From contig CANMBS010000015.1 of the NCBI GenBank assembly GCA_947496145.1, forward strand, positions 1 through 64,000: a stretch of DNA of 64,000 nucleotides. Direction: 5' to 3'. Made by a program: the position numbers and the translations under genes. Below, piece by piece: positions 44,666-52,627 of this stretch. The stretch comes from an uncultured Pseudovibrio sp. (lineage in GTDB: Bacteria; Pseudomonadota; Alphaproteobacteria; Rhizobiales; Stappiaceae). The notes under the pieces are model-generated. The model saw only the letters and a list, made by a program, of their open reading frames with translations, did no database searches and had not been told where the DNA came from. The stretch's first letter is position 1. The number at the start of each line of letters is the position of its first letter.

Positions 44666-45051
44666 GCTGCTTCCAATCTGTGCTCGGCTAAAATGAGAGA
44701 GCCCTGCGAACTTTGGCCACTGGCATTCGAATAGCGAAAGAACAGGTTGAACTGCCCATTTACAGACAGTTCCTCAAGACGCAGCTCCAGCTGTAATCTT
44801 GTGCCGGGAGTGACCGGAAAACCAAAATTCGCACGCTTAACTGAAACAACTCTATACTTGGCAGATTGCCATTCTTCAGCTTGATCCAGTACCAACCCAA
44901 GCAGGCAAGCTCCTGGAACTATAGGCATCCTGGGGAAATGAATTTGAAAGAGATCGGCCCCGTCACTGACTTGAAAACCAACTGTGATAACCATTGGTTC
45001 CGGGTTCTTCTTCCAAAGAAGTGTAAAAAGTTCCTGCTGTCCATCATACAT
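44662..45051 (-). CDS. FabZ/ApeI-like hotdog dehydratase
   Basis: A 129-residue single-hotdog protein. The segment DLFQIHFPRMPIVPGACLLGLVLDQAEEW matches the dehydratase HFPxxPIxPG loop with the catalytic His. The acidic residue that usually follows 5 positions after PG (Glu in FabZ) appears as Gly; an Asp lies 4 residues further on. The ATG at 45051 has AGAAGG 9 nt upstream and overlaps the membrane-protein gene by 8 bp. It is likely the 3-hydroxyacyl dehydratase, with altered chemistry possible. Confidence 0.75.
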   Translation of the reverse strand: MYDGQQELFTLLWKKNPEPMVITVGFQVSDGADLFQIHFPRMPIVPGACLLGLVLDQAEEWQSAKYRVVSVKRANFGFPVTPGTRLQLELRLEELSVNGQFNLFFRYSNASGQSSQGSLILAEHRLEAA

Positions 45052-45598
45052 CTGAGCCAGCCTTCTTTCGCAGAAAATAATCGGGATACTGATCTGGAAC
45101 GACAAGACCAATGGCAATCAAGCTGTTGCGCACTAAAACAAAAACTGGCCAATAGTCAGGGAGGTAAACCGCAAGTGCCGACAGGATAAAGCTAGCAAGA
45201 AAGATCAGCGTCCACATGAACGTCAAGTGGTAGTTGATCGTGAGAAAGCTGCCTTCTGACCAGAACTCCTCTGGCGTGCGTTCACGTGCATATTGCAGTG
45301 TGTATGGTCTGCCAATGAACAAAGATCCTGCTGCAACCAGAGTGTAAATGGCTGAGATGAGGATCAGGGGACGGGCGAAAAGCCACGATCCACCCAGCAT
45401 GTAATCCAGCAACGGCACGGTGACGAAGAAGGCAACAGCTGTCCAGTCTATAACAAAGCCTCGGCGCAGGTTGTCAAAGCTTACAGTAATGATCAAGGCC
45501 AGACAGGCGAATGCGGCAAGCACATAATCGCCCTCAAAATAATTGATCAATGCAGGGTAGGCAGCCCAGATGATAAAAGGCTTTGCAATACTAATCAT
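45044..45598 (-). CDS. Membrane protein of the biosynthetic cluster
   Basis: A 184-residue protein with about five to six hydrophobic segments (e.g. VLAAFACLALIITVSF; DWTAVAFFVTVPLLDYML; FMWTLIFLASFILSALAVYL). I do not recognise a family. It overlaps both neighbours by a few bases. It could anchor the enzymes at the membrane, or take part in export or acyl transfer. Confidence 0.65.
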   Translation of the reverse strand: MISIAKPFIIWAAYPALINYFEGDYVLAAFACLALIITVSFDNLRRGFVIDWTAVAFFVTVPLLDYMLGGSWLFARPLILISAIYTLVAAGSLFIGRPYTLQYARERTPEEFWSEGSFLTINYHLTFMWTLIFLASFILSALAVYLPDYWPVFVLVRNSLIAIGLVVPDQYPDYFLRKKAGSDV

Positions 45599-46011
45599 TG
45601 CTGGTCCTCTTCTACACAGGCCACAATGATGATCCCACCAAAGTCCGTCAAACTTTTGTCAATACGTTCACCTTGCAGGTGAACTTGATAGAAAGTGCCA
45701 ACCTGAGTGGCTTTTGCGAGGAGTCGTTTAGTCTCCTGTAAGCCCTCCAGCTTTATCCCTCGTATGCTTGCCGGAATATACCGCTGGTTGGCTCTTCCCT
45801 TGTCCCGAAAAGCCCTTCGGACGGCTTGCACTGCCAGCTGATTGAGCAGTTCGATGACAATGGTGAATTCACCATATTGATCACAAAGTTTTTGTCCTCG
45901 TGACATATCCAGCGGGATACTCAGGTCCGTTTCACCCTCCTGCTGGTCAGCAAAGGGGCACAGGTCGAGATAGTGGCGACAGGTTGTGTCGAGAACATCA
46001 TCAGCTGTCAT
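45595..46011 (-). CDS. Possible second hotdog (DH-like) protein
   Basis: A 138-residue protein, not recognised with certainty. The segment RYIPASIRGIKLEGL followed by FYQVHLQGERIDKSLTDFGG resembles the second hotdog of polyketide-synthase dehydratase domains (YLPxSIxxxxxHG). Where such domains carry a catalytic Asp in LLDAALQA, this protein has ELLNQLAVQAV, with Asn. The start at 46011 overlaps the upstream stop as ATGA. It may be a dehydratase partner or an inactive scaffold. Confidence 0.5.
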   Translation of the reverse strand: MTADDVLDTTCRHYLDLCPFADQQEGETDLSIPLDMSRGQKLCDQYGEFTIVIELLNQLAVQAVRRAFRDKGRANQRYIPASIRGIKLEGLQETKRLLAKATQVGTFYQVHLQGERIDKSLTDFGGIIIVACVEEDQQ

Positions 46012-46526
46012 GAGAAAGTTTCCTGCCCCGACATGGTTTCGAGTTGTTTTGCAGTGGTGAAATGAGACAGGCCCCGACCAACGAAGAAACCCACAATGAG
46101 CCCTGAGGTCATGCTGTCCCACATCAGAAACGACGGGAGCCGGGTCCAGTCAGCTCCGGAGGCCGAAGCATAACCAAACCAGTATTTGACCAGAAACCCA
46201 GCCCCGCTGACCACCAGCACACTTAATCCGCCTGGGATGATCAGATAGTCTCCATCAAGGCGCAGCCGGGAAGCCGCTCCTTGAGTAAACCAATAAGCTA
46301 ATGCTGTTGCGATCAGGATACCCAGTGTCCAGCCCCCAAGAACACGAAGCACAAATCCATTATTGTAAGTGGCCAATACAATAGAGATCACAACAATAAT
46401 AGCCGGAATGCCCAACAAGTGGCGGAGGCGGCTCTGTTCCTCAAAGCAGGAGGAGAGACCGAAATACAGAACAACAGTATAAACCGTGTACACCCAGTGA
46501 GGTGTATTGCGCAGGATCTCAAGCAT
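46008..46526 (-). CDS. Membrane protein of the biosynthetic cluster
   Basis: A 172-residue protein with five to six hydrophobic segments (WVYTVYTVVLYFGLSSCF; LLGIPAIIVVISIVLATY; GGWTLGILIATALAYWF; GGLSVLVVSGAGFLVKYWFG). Not assigned to a family. The ATG at 46526 overlaps the upstream stop; the longer form would need TTG at 46556. Together with the other membrane protein it suggests a membrane-associated assembly or export step. Confidence 0.62.
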   Translation of the reverse strand: MLEILRNTPHWVYTVYTVVLYFGLSSCFEEQSRLRHLLGIPAIIVVISIVLATYNNGFVLRVLGGWTLGILIATALAYWFTQGAASRLRLDGDYLIIPGGLSVLVVSGAGFLVKYWFGYASASGADWTRLPSFLMWDSMTSGLIVGFFVGRGLSHFTTAKQLETMSGQETFS

Positions 46527-47757
46527 AATCAAATTGTGCCTCACGACGATGGTCAATAATTGGATTTGCTTTTGTCCTCCAGTTCATGACCAGTCCCTCA
46601 CGACCAACGACCTGTGTCAGAACTGTTCCCCGTTCAATCCCCTCGGCAATTTCGTTGATTGCATCAAGCGCTTCGTGGGCTTTTGCCAATTTGGCGTGGT
46701 CCTGTGAGCAATCGGCATCCAGCGCAAGTGTAAGGACATCGCGACCCTGATCATCCGTATTGAGAATAATCTGCAACCTGTCTGTCCAGCCCAAAGCCTG
46801 ACCTACGCTGCGTTTGATCCGATCAAAACCAACCGCATTACCTGCAATGTTAAAGCTTGTGTGAGAACGATCGCCCAAAATAAGGCCATGACCAGCCCCT
46901 TCTTTATAAGGCGGCACAAGTTTTCCTTTATCACCAATCATATAGCGAATAACGGGAATTTCGGGTCCTGTCAGGTCCGTCACAAGGACATTGCCGTCTT
47001 CATCCGTCTCGAAGATGTACCAATCGTCGAAAAGCTCATGAACACCTGTGGGCATTGAAGGTGTGCTCACTCCGGCAAAACCATATTCAACGGCACCAAA
47101 CATGCTGAAATAAGTCGCATCCGGCCAGATTTTTGCAATCAAAGCTTGCTTGGCCGGGTAGAAGTGCTCACCTGTGTAGACGATCTTGCGAACATCCAGT
47201 TCAATATCATGCTTTAGTGCCTGCTGAGCGAACTGCACAATACTCGAAGGAGCTCCCATAACCGTGTTCAGGCCAAGATTTTCAAAGAGTTGGAAATAGA
47301 AGGGATCAGAGCCGACGGACTGTAGCTGACCTACTGGCAGGATTGTTGCGCGAATTGGCTCCAAAAACCGGTTTGACCCCTCGTACAAGACCCCCAATCC
47401 ACCTGGTGTGTATAGGTTCGCGACAGTATCTTCAGGTGTAAACACATTGCGCATGAGATAACTCATCAACTGGTATGCATAGGTACCCTCTGAAACATCT
47501 CCCCAAATTCTGTGGCCCAGGACCAAAGGGGACGAGGTAGTACCGGACGTACTGATGATATACCCACCCTTGAAGTGACCATTTTTGATAAATGCTTCGC
47601 TGGTCTTGCGCAGGTCGTCTTTGGTGCTGGGCGGATATCTGGCCTGCAGCTCCTCAAAAGAGTTAACCTGAGGAAGCTCAGGCATACGTCCTGTTTCATT
47701 GTAAACCCGCACCATCTGGTTGAAGCGGTCTTTATGGAAAGGCGTCACCTGAATCAT
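46519..47757 (-). CDS. PaaK-like adenylate-forming enzyme (second copy)
   Basis: A 412-residue phenylacetate-CoA-ligase-like enzyme. ATP site: IISTSGTTSSPLVLGHRIW. Further motifs are NLYTPGGLGVLYEGSNRFLEP, FGAVEYGFAGVS and IRYMIGDKGKLVPP. It is clearly paralogous to the enzyme encoded just upstream and overlaps its stop as ATGA. Such enzymes make acyl-AMP and then acyl-CoA or acyl-ACP. It may load a starter acid or activate an amino acid. Confidence 0.83.
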   Translation of the reverse strand: MIQVTPFHKDRFNQMVRVYNETGRMPELPQVNSFEELQARYPPSTKDDLRKTSEAFIKNGHFKGGYIISTSGTTSSPLVLGHRIWGDVSEGTYAYQLMSYLMRNVFTPEDTVANLYTPGGLGVLYEGSNRFLEPIRATILPVGQLQSVGSDPFYFQLFENLGLNTVMGAPSSIVQFAQQALKHDIELDVRKIVYTGEHFYPAKQALIAKIWPDATYFSMFGAVEYGFAGVSTPSMPTGVHELFDDWYIFETDEDGNVLVTDLTGPEIPVIRYMIGDKGKLVPPYKEGAGHGLILGDRSHTSFNIAGNAVGFDRIKRSVGQALGWTDRLQIILNTDDQGRDVLTLALDADCSQDHAKLAKAHEALDAINEIAEGIERGTVLTQVVGREGLVMNWRTKANPIIDHRREAQFDYA

Positions 47758-49010
47758 GCGTTTACCACCTCTGAACCAATGGTTTCTCTGTCACGAAAAT
47801 CAACTATGTCCGGGCGTTTGGAACGATTTGTTACATGAATGCTGGCGCGGTCGCGCACTCTCAGTTCAACCACTCCACGGCCAACATCCTCCCGGATATC
47901 CCTCATGGAATGGACTACGTCCCAGATGCTTCGACTGATCTCACCATCCGCTGGAAACTCATGGTCAAGAACCACCGAAAGCACATCTCTGCCATCTTCA
48001 GTGCTGTGCAATTGCAGTTGGATTTCCGCACTTCCTGACATTTCCGGGTGGGGAACGGATCTAATAATTTCACAAATAGCTTCATACTTGAGCAAGGCCC
48101 CGGCAAAGTTGAAGGAGCTGTCACAACGACCTCCAAGCACAAGTTGTGTGCTCCCATCCTCTCCGGCAACCAGCGAGCCCCGATCACCAATTTTGTAGCG
48201 AATTATGGGAATAAGCGGGCCTTTCAGGTCCGTGACATAAAGATTATCATCCTCATCCGCTTCCAGAAAAAACCAGTCCTCAAACAGGTAATGATTGCCA
48301 GACGAAAGGGAGGGGTGACCAACGCATGCCAACCCGAACTCCGTAGCCCCATAGAGGCTATAAAACTGAGCTTCCGGCCAGATGCTCTTCACAAGATTGC
48401 GTTTCGAAGGATGAAAGCTTTCCGCAGAAAAAACCAACTTCTTTATTGGAAGGTCAATGTTGAGTTTCTGGACGGTTTTGGCAAACGCAATGATGCTTGA
48501 TGGTGAGCCGACCAGTGTGTTCAACCCAAGACGCTTGAACAGTCCGAAGTGAGTATGATCGTTGGTAAATGAGTCCATTCGCCCGATGGGTAGAATGGTG
48601 ACCCCCATCGGCTCCATAACTTTGCACATGCCTTCGTAGAGCAAGCCTAAACCACCGGGAAAGCAAAGGTTTGCAACAACATCTCCCGGGGCAAAAACAT
48701 GTTCCATGAGATAATCAAAGAACTGCTTTGGATACATATCATCTGAAGCATCCTGCCAGATGCGGTTTATGAGCATGAGTGGTGCATGAGTGGTTCCGGA
48801 GGTTGAAACAACATAGCAGTCTGCAAACTCTTGCTGATCAACCACATGTTCACTCATGGCACGCAGATTGTCTCGCTCAGATAACGGGTAGTTTGCACAA
48901 AACTCATTATAGTCAGAAACCTCAGGATAATTGCCCGGCATTCCCCTGTCGCGATAAGCGCTTATCATCCTGTTAAATTTTTCAGTATCGAACTTTGAAT
49001 GTGCTATCAC
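47754..49010 (-). CDS. PaaK-like adenylate-forming enzyme (first copy)
   Basis: A 418-residue adenylate-forming enzyme of the PaaK type. Motifs: VVSTSGTTHAPLMLINRIW (ATP), NLCFPGGLGLLYEGMCKVMEP, SLYGATEFGLACVG and IIRYKIGDRGSLV. It starts at a GTG (49010) with GAGGA 7 nt upstream. Extended similarity to the next gene shows tandem duplication, but the substrate-pocket segments differ (SPSSIIAFAKT versus APSSIVQFAQQ). The two may activate two different acids. Confidence 0.83.
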   Translation of the reverse strand: MIAHSKFDTEKFNRMISAYRDRGMPGNYPEVSDYNEFCANYPLSERDNLRAMSEHVVDQQEFADCYVVSTSGTTHAPLMLINRIWQDASDDMYPKQFFDYLMEHVFAPGDVVANLCFPGGLGLLYEGMCKVMEPMGVTILPIGRMDSFTNDHTHFGLFKRLGLNTLVGSPSSIIAFAKTVQKLNIDLPIKKLVFSAESFHPSKRNLVKSIWPEAQFYSLYGATEFGLACVGHPSLSSGNHYLFEDWFFLEADEDDNLYVTDLKGPLIPIIRYKIGDRGSLVAGEDGSTQLVLGGRCDSSFNFAGALLKYEAICEIIRSVPHPEMSGSAEIQLQLHSTEDGRDVLSVVLDHEFPADGEISRSIWDVVHSMRDIREDVGRGVVELRVRDRASIHVTNRSKRPDIVDFRDRETIGSEVVNA

Positions 49011-49051
49011 GGATCATTCCTCATTTTAGCTCAACGGAGCGAAGGGGGAGC

Positions 49052-50323
49052 TTAAGCTGCGCAGGATTGAAAGATCACAGTTGCAGCGAGTCCCCCCATC
49101 CCGAAGGAGTTCTTCAGAATTGTTTGTTCGCTCATTTCCCTGCTTTCACTGACCACATCAACATCGCATCTGGGATCCTGGCTCTTGAGGTTTATGGTTC
49201 CCGGTACAAACCCTTCTTGAGAGGAGATCAAAGTATTCAGTGTTTCCATCGCGCCAGCCGCTGCGATCATGTGTCCATGTAATGATTTGTTTGCAGTTAC
49301 AGGAACTCGGTGATCAAACACATCATTGATCGCCTTGGACTCGTGTAAGTCATTTAGTTGCGTTGATGTGCCATGCGCATTCACAAGGTTGATTTCATCG
49401 GGCGTAATGCCTGAATCTTTGATGGCTCTTCGCATGGATAAGACCATGTCAAGTGAGTCACTGTGAGGCTTAACAATATGCTGGGCATTCAGACTTGAAC
49501 CGTAACCAAGAACTTTCAGCAATGGTTTGGCCGCGCGCTGTTCAACTTCACTTCTTCTTTCGAGCACAAAGAAGACAGCGCCTTCAGCAGGGACATAGCC
49601 TGAGCGCCATTGGTCAAAGGGTCGGGAGCGTTCTTCCGGCGCAACGGTTTCATCAGTGGCGATCACATCAGCTGCCTCCAGACCGATCAGGTGTTCCGGT
49701 GAAATTTTGGCGGTCACACCACCAACGATCACAGCATCCAAACGGCCATCCTGTAATGCATGAAAGCCTGATCCGATCGCTTGTAATGATGCAGAACATA
49801 GTCCGACATGACAGAAGGCCGGGCCAGAAAACTCTATTGCTTCGCGAACTTGCCTTAATGCAGTGACGGGTGAGTAATTGAGAAAATCACTAACGCGGAA
49901 ATACCGTTCCATCACCGCTGCGCGTTCATCAAGACTGGTGGCGTTCGGCTCTCCCTCCACTACGCAGGTGATGGTTTGCACGATATCAGCAACGGGCTCA
50001 TCAACACCCAGATAACACCCGATTCTTGCAGGATCATACTGCTCAAGTGCGTAGCCGGGGTGAGCTTTAAGGGACTTCAGAGCGGTTCGGGTGTAAAGGC
50101 TGTCGCCAATGACGGGCCGCCCCCGATGTGGCCATCTAATCTTCTCATTGCCTAGTTCAGGAATGAAAGCGTACTTACTTTTGAAGGAGCCAGTATCATA
50201 TTTTTTGATTTCTCGGATACCGGAATGCCCGTCTTTGAGCGCGCATTCTATTTCGTCATAGCTTGAGCCAATCGGCGTTACGCAGCCAAATGCGCTGATA
50301 ACAATATCATCTCGCTTTATCAT
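49052..50323 (-). CDS. Beta-ketoacyl-ACP synthase (KS, FabF-like)
   Basis: A 423-residue ketosynthase with a complete Cys-His-His triad: Cys176 in HVGLCSASLQAIG, His317 in NAHGTSTQ and His351 in LHGHMIAAAG, plus Lys346. The C-terminal GMGGLAATVIF is also conserved. It is 6 bp from the CLF-like gene, the typical KS/CLF order reversed. It would carry out decarboxylative condensation with malonyl-ACP. Divergence from housekeeping FabF (PVTALRQVREAIEFSGPAF region) indicates a specialised pathway. Confidence 0.9.
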   Translation of the reverse strand: MIKRDDIVISAFGCVTPIGSSYDEIECALKDGHSGIREIKKYDTGSFKSKYAFIPELGNEKIRWPHRGRPVIGDSLYTRTALKSLKAHPGYALEQYDPARIGCYLGVDEPVADIVQTITCVVEGEPNATSLDERAAVMERYFRVSDFLNYSPVTALRQVREAIEFSGPAFCHVGLCSASLQAIGSGFHALQDGRLDAVIVGGVTAKISPEHLIGLEAADVIATDETVAPEERSRPFDQWRSGYVPAEGAVFFVLERRSEVEQRAAKPLLKVLGYGSSLNAQHIVKPHSDSLDMVLSMRRAIKDSGITPDEINLVNAHGTSTQLNDLHESKAINDVFDHRVPVTANKSLHGHMIAAAGAMETLNTLISSQEGFVPGTINLKSQDPRCDVDVVSESREMSEQTILKNSFGMGGLAATVIFQSCAA

Positions 50324-50329
50324 GAGCTA

Positions 50330-51469
50330 TTACGCCGCCTCCTTCGCTAGAGGAATCGCTTCATTTTGCTTTTCAAAGAGCATTGCGCCCAGTCCGGTTG
50401 AGGATCCGACACCATTAAGAATGACAGGTCGATCCAGAGGAACTGCTGGGTCAAAAAGAGAAAAAACAAGATCAATGAGGTTGTTGGGCTGGCCGGTGTA
50501 GCCAACGTATTTCTTGTAGGAGAACGTCAAAGCGCTATTGAAAAACTGATCAATCGCGGCTTGCTCAGCTTCACCCGCTTCTGCAATGCCGTTATCATAC
50601 CGAATTACAATCGGGGAGGCTCCTTCAAGATCTGCAAATGTCTGACGATAAAAATCGACCCAGTCCTCTGAGTTTGCATGCATTTTATCGCTGTACCGAC
50701 TACGGACCTTTCTTATAATCGCCAGTGGTTGAGCTCTGCGCGCTTCAACCTGTGCCAGAGGTTCCATGATCACTGATGCAGCACCTGCACCTGGTACGAT
50801 GCCATCATTATGGTCCTTGTCACGAACCAATCCCATTTTGGTGAAGGCTAACCTGTTATCCAGACTACCCATATTGCCATAAGCACTTAACACGGCCCCC
50901 TGAATCTGACCGCGAGATATCTTGGCAGCAGCTTCTTCCAGCATACACATCCCACCAAGAGACATGCGCTGAAATGGATAACCGCCGCCCCGTAAGTTGA
51001 AGTATTTGGAAATGTGATAGAGTGCATTAGTCGGCAGTTTTTTGAAAAGGGCCAGTGGGTGGACAGCTCCTCGCAACTTCCCAATCTCTGAGAGGACCTC
51101 TTCTACGTCAGGCTTGGTTTCGCGACCACTGTTATGCACCAGTTGCCATAGTTCTGCTGGAAACTCACGGTCACGTTCAGCGCTGGTGTAAACTGCCATG
51201 TTTTCTCGCTGGTCCTCCTCAATTGGAGAGAGGCTCTCTGCAATTTCAAAGGCATCCATCGCGCTTTTCAGAGACAACGCAGAAGGTTCTGTAAGAATGG
51301 ATCGATCTTCTCGGGCCAGCTTACGCACTATTTTGCGTATGTCTGCGCGAAGCATATCAGGTTCGACTGCAAGTGACATCTGTGGGTCAGATGACAGTTG
51401 GTCTGGAATATTTTGCGTCTTCAACCGACCACAAAACAACCCGCCTCCGGTAATTGCGATTTCAGACAC
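50330..51469 (-). CDS. Chain-length-factor-like ketosynthase homologue without active site
   Basis: A 379-residue thiolase-fold KS homologue. The active-site Cys region appears as PFQRMSLGGMCMLEEAAAKI, with Ser170 about where Cys should be. The HGT motif appears as YDNGIAEAG (residue 292 on) and the GH motif as KKYVGYTGQPNN (Tyr324), so all three catalytic residues look lost. That is the hallmark of a chain length factor or KS-beta. It starts at GTG and lies directly upstream of the active KS, with which it should form a heterodimer. Confidence 0.75.
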   Translation of the reverse strand: MSEIAITGGGLFCGRLKTQNIPDQLSSDPQMSLAVEPDMLRADIRKIVRKLAREDRSILTEPSALSLKSAMDAFEIAESLSPIEEDQRENMAVYTSAERDREFPAELWQLVHNSGRETKPDVEEVLSEIGKLRGAVHPLALFKKLPTNALYHISKYFNLRGGGYPFQRMSLGGMCMLEEAAAKISRGQIQGAVLSAYGNMGSLDNRLAFTKMGLVRDKDHNDGIVPGAGAASVIMEPLAQVEARRAQPLAIIRKVRSRYSDKMHANSEDWVDFYRQTFADLEGASPIVIRYDNGIAEAGEAEQAAIDQFFNSALTFSYKKYVGYTGQPNNLIDLVFSLFDPAVPLDRPVILNGVGSSTGLGAMLFEKQNEAIPLAKEAA

Positions 51470-51472
51470 AGC

Positions 51473-51844
51473 TCACCCGTTCATAATCTGGGCAACGCGC
51501 CTGGACAGCACGGCAGGAGTGAAAAATGCAACGAGCTCATTTGGCATCATGGGATTTGAACCGGGATCAATCTCCAAGAGATCGCAGACTTGCTTCCACC
51601 CTGCATCTGTCCACTTGTCACCATTGAAGTACTCTTCTTTGGTCACCATTGCATCGAAGGGCCAGAGGTTTTCGGGGGTAATTTTGTCAGATACCTTTGT
51701 CTTTAGCTCAAAGCAAAGATCAATATAGTCTATAGAGCTAAATCCATGATTACCCAAAGGTGCATCATCGATAATATCTGATAAATCATCAATATACAGA
51801 ACATCAGCCGCTATTTGCTTCAGCACATCCAAATTATCTGACAT
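51473..51844 (-). CDS. Acyl carrier protein with C-terminal extension
   Basis: A 123-residue carrier protein. The 4'-phosphopantetheine site is NHGFSSIDYIDLCFELK; Ser37 is the likely attachment residue (SSI in place of the usual DSL). Helices before and after fit an ACP. The C-terminal 50 residues (WTDAGWKQVCDLLEIDPGSN onward) exceed a normal ACP and may bind a partner. The ATG at 51844 has GGAGG 6 nt upstream. It is the first gene of the 15-gene leftward operon. Confidence 0.82.
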   Translation of the reverse strand: MSDNLDVLKQIAADVLYIDDLSDIIDDAPLGNHGFSSIDYIDLCFELKTKVSDKITPENLWPFDAMVTKEEYFNGDKWTDAGWKQVCDLLEIDPGSNPMMPNELVAFFTPAVLSRRVAQIMNG

Positions 51845-52156
51845 CCACATCCTCCACTTCACCAACTTCAATGAAAAACTACTCTATAATCATGCATTTA
51901 TTCACCCTAACCCGCATTGTTACTGAGTGAGTCCTCCTCAGATCAACGCATCCAACTGGTGCTACATGGCATGTTCTGACTAGCGATGATTGAATTATTG
52001 AATGTTAGATCCTGAATTAGAAAGGGGTGACACCATCCCTTTTTTTTGCATCCGAGAAAGGTATCGTTTGGGAAAGCACTAAACCGAACCTGATGAGCAT
52101 TTTGGGGGGCGATCACTGGTTTTGCATCTCAAATCCGGGATATTGAAGGGTAATCA
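51845..52156. promoter_or_regulatory. Divergent promoter region of the biosynthetic island
   Basis: About 310 bp between the ACP operon and the SbnI-like operon. AT-rich stretches near 51870-51900 and 51985-52020 could hold the promoters. No clear operator palindrome was found for the LuxR-type regulator encoded at the end of the rightward arm. Confidence 0.5.
52021..52047 (+). terminator. Terminator-like hairpin in the leader of the rightward arm
   Basis: AAAGGG (52021-52026) and CCCTTT (52037-52042), separated by 10 nt and followed by a run of T. It lies about 110 bp before the SbnI-like start in the same orientation. It could be an attenuator, or simply insulate the two arms. Confidence 0.45.
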
Positions 52157-52627
52157 ATGAATATTGACGTTTGCAGCAACCACCCTAATCATCCATCTGC
52201 TGGCACATCTCATGACGCCCTCTTGAGTTTTCAGCTGCTCTCTCCAGAAAAGCTGCGTGCAACAGAAGCAATCAATATCTACAGAGCAAGATCTCTGGCA
52301 GAGCAGATTAAATCACAAGGGGTCTGGTCAGTACCGCTTTTGATCGAAAAGAACCATTTTATCGTTATGGACGGACACCACCGTCTTTGGTCTGCGCTCC
52401 AGCTTGGATTACAGCAGGTGCCTTGCTTTTTAACAGATTATGATAACCCCCACCTGCGGTTGACCAGCTGGGCAGGCCAGAAAGAACTTACCCCTGAAGA
52501 TGTTATGACGGCGGGTTTGACTGGAGAACTTTTGGCATACAAGACAACCCGGCATCTCCTGCTGAAAACCATTGATATCCCGCATTACTCCATCGCAGAT
52601 CTGCAGCAGGGCCTGACGCATGACTGA
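52157..52627 (+). CDS. ParB/Srx-fold protein, SbnI/SerK-like free-serine kinase
   Basis: A 156-residue ParB-nuclease-fold protein. It carries the DGHHR motif (HFIVMDGHHRLWSALQLG) that in SbnI and archaeal SerK binds nucleotide and phosphorylates free L-serine to O-phosphoserine. It lacks the DNA-binding part of chromosome-partition ParB. GAAGGG lies 6 nt before the ATG. Its stop overlaps the decarboxylase start, and an SbnA-like synthase follows, which is the natural consumer of O-phosphoserine. This makes the kinase role likely. Confidence 0.8.
   Translation: MNIDVCSNHPNHPSAGTSHDALLSFQLLSPEKLRATEAINIYRARSLAEQIKSQGVWSVPLLIEKNHFIVMDGHHRLWSALQLGLQQVPCFLTDYDNPHLRLTSWAGQKELTPEDVMTAGLTGELLAYKTTRHLLLKTIDIPHYSIADLQQGLTHD

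Noticed and set aside
52157-52627. Chromosome-partition ParB or plasmid-maintenance function
   Set aside because: The protein has only the ParB/Srx fold with DGHHR and no DNA-binding helices, and no parA or parS-like site is present. Linkage to an SbnA-like gene favours a serine kinase.
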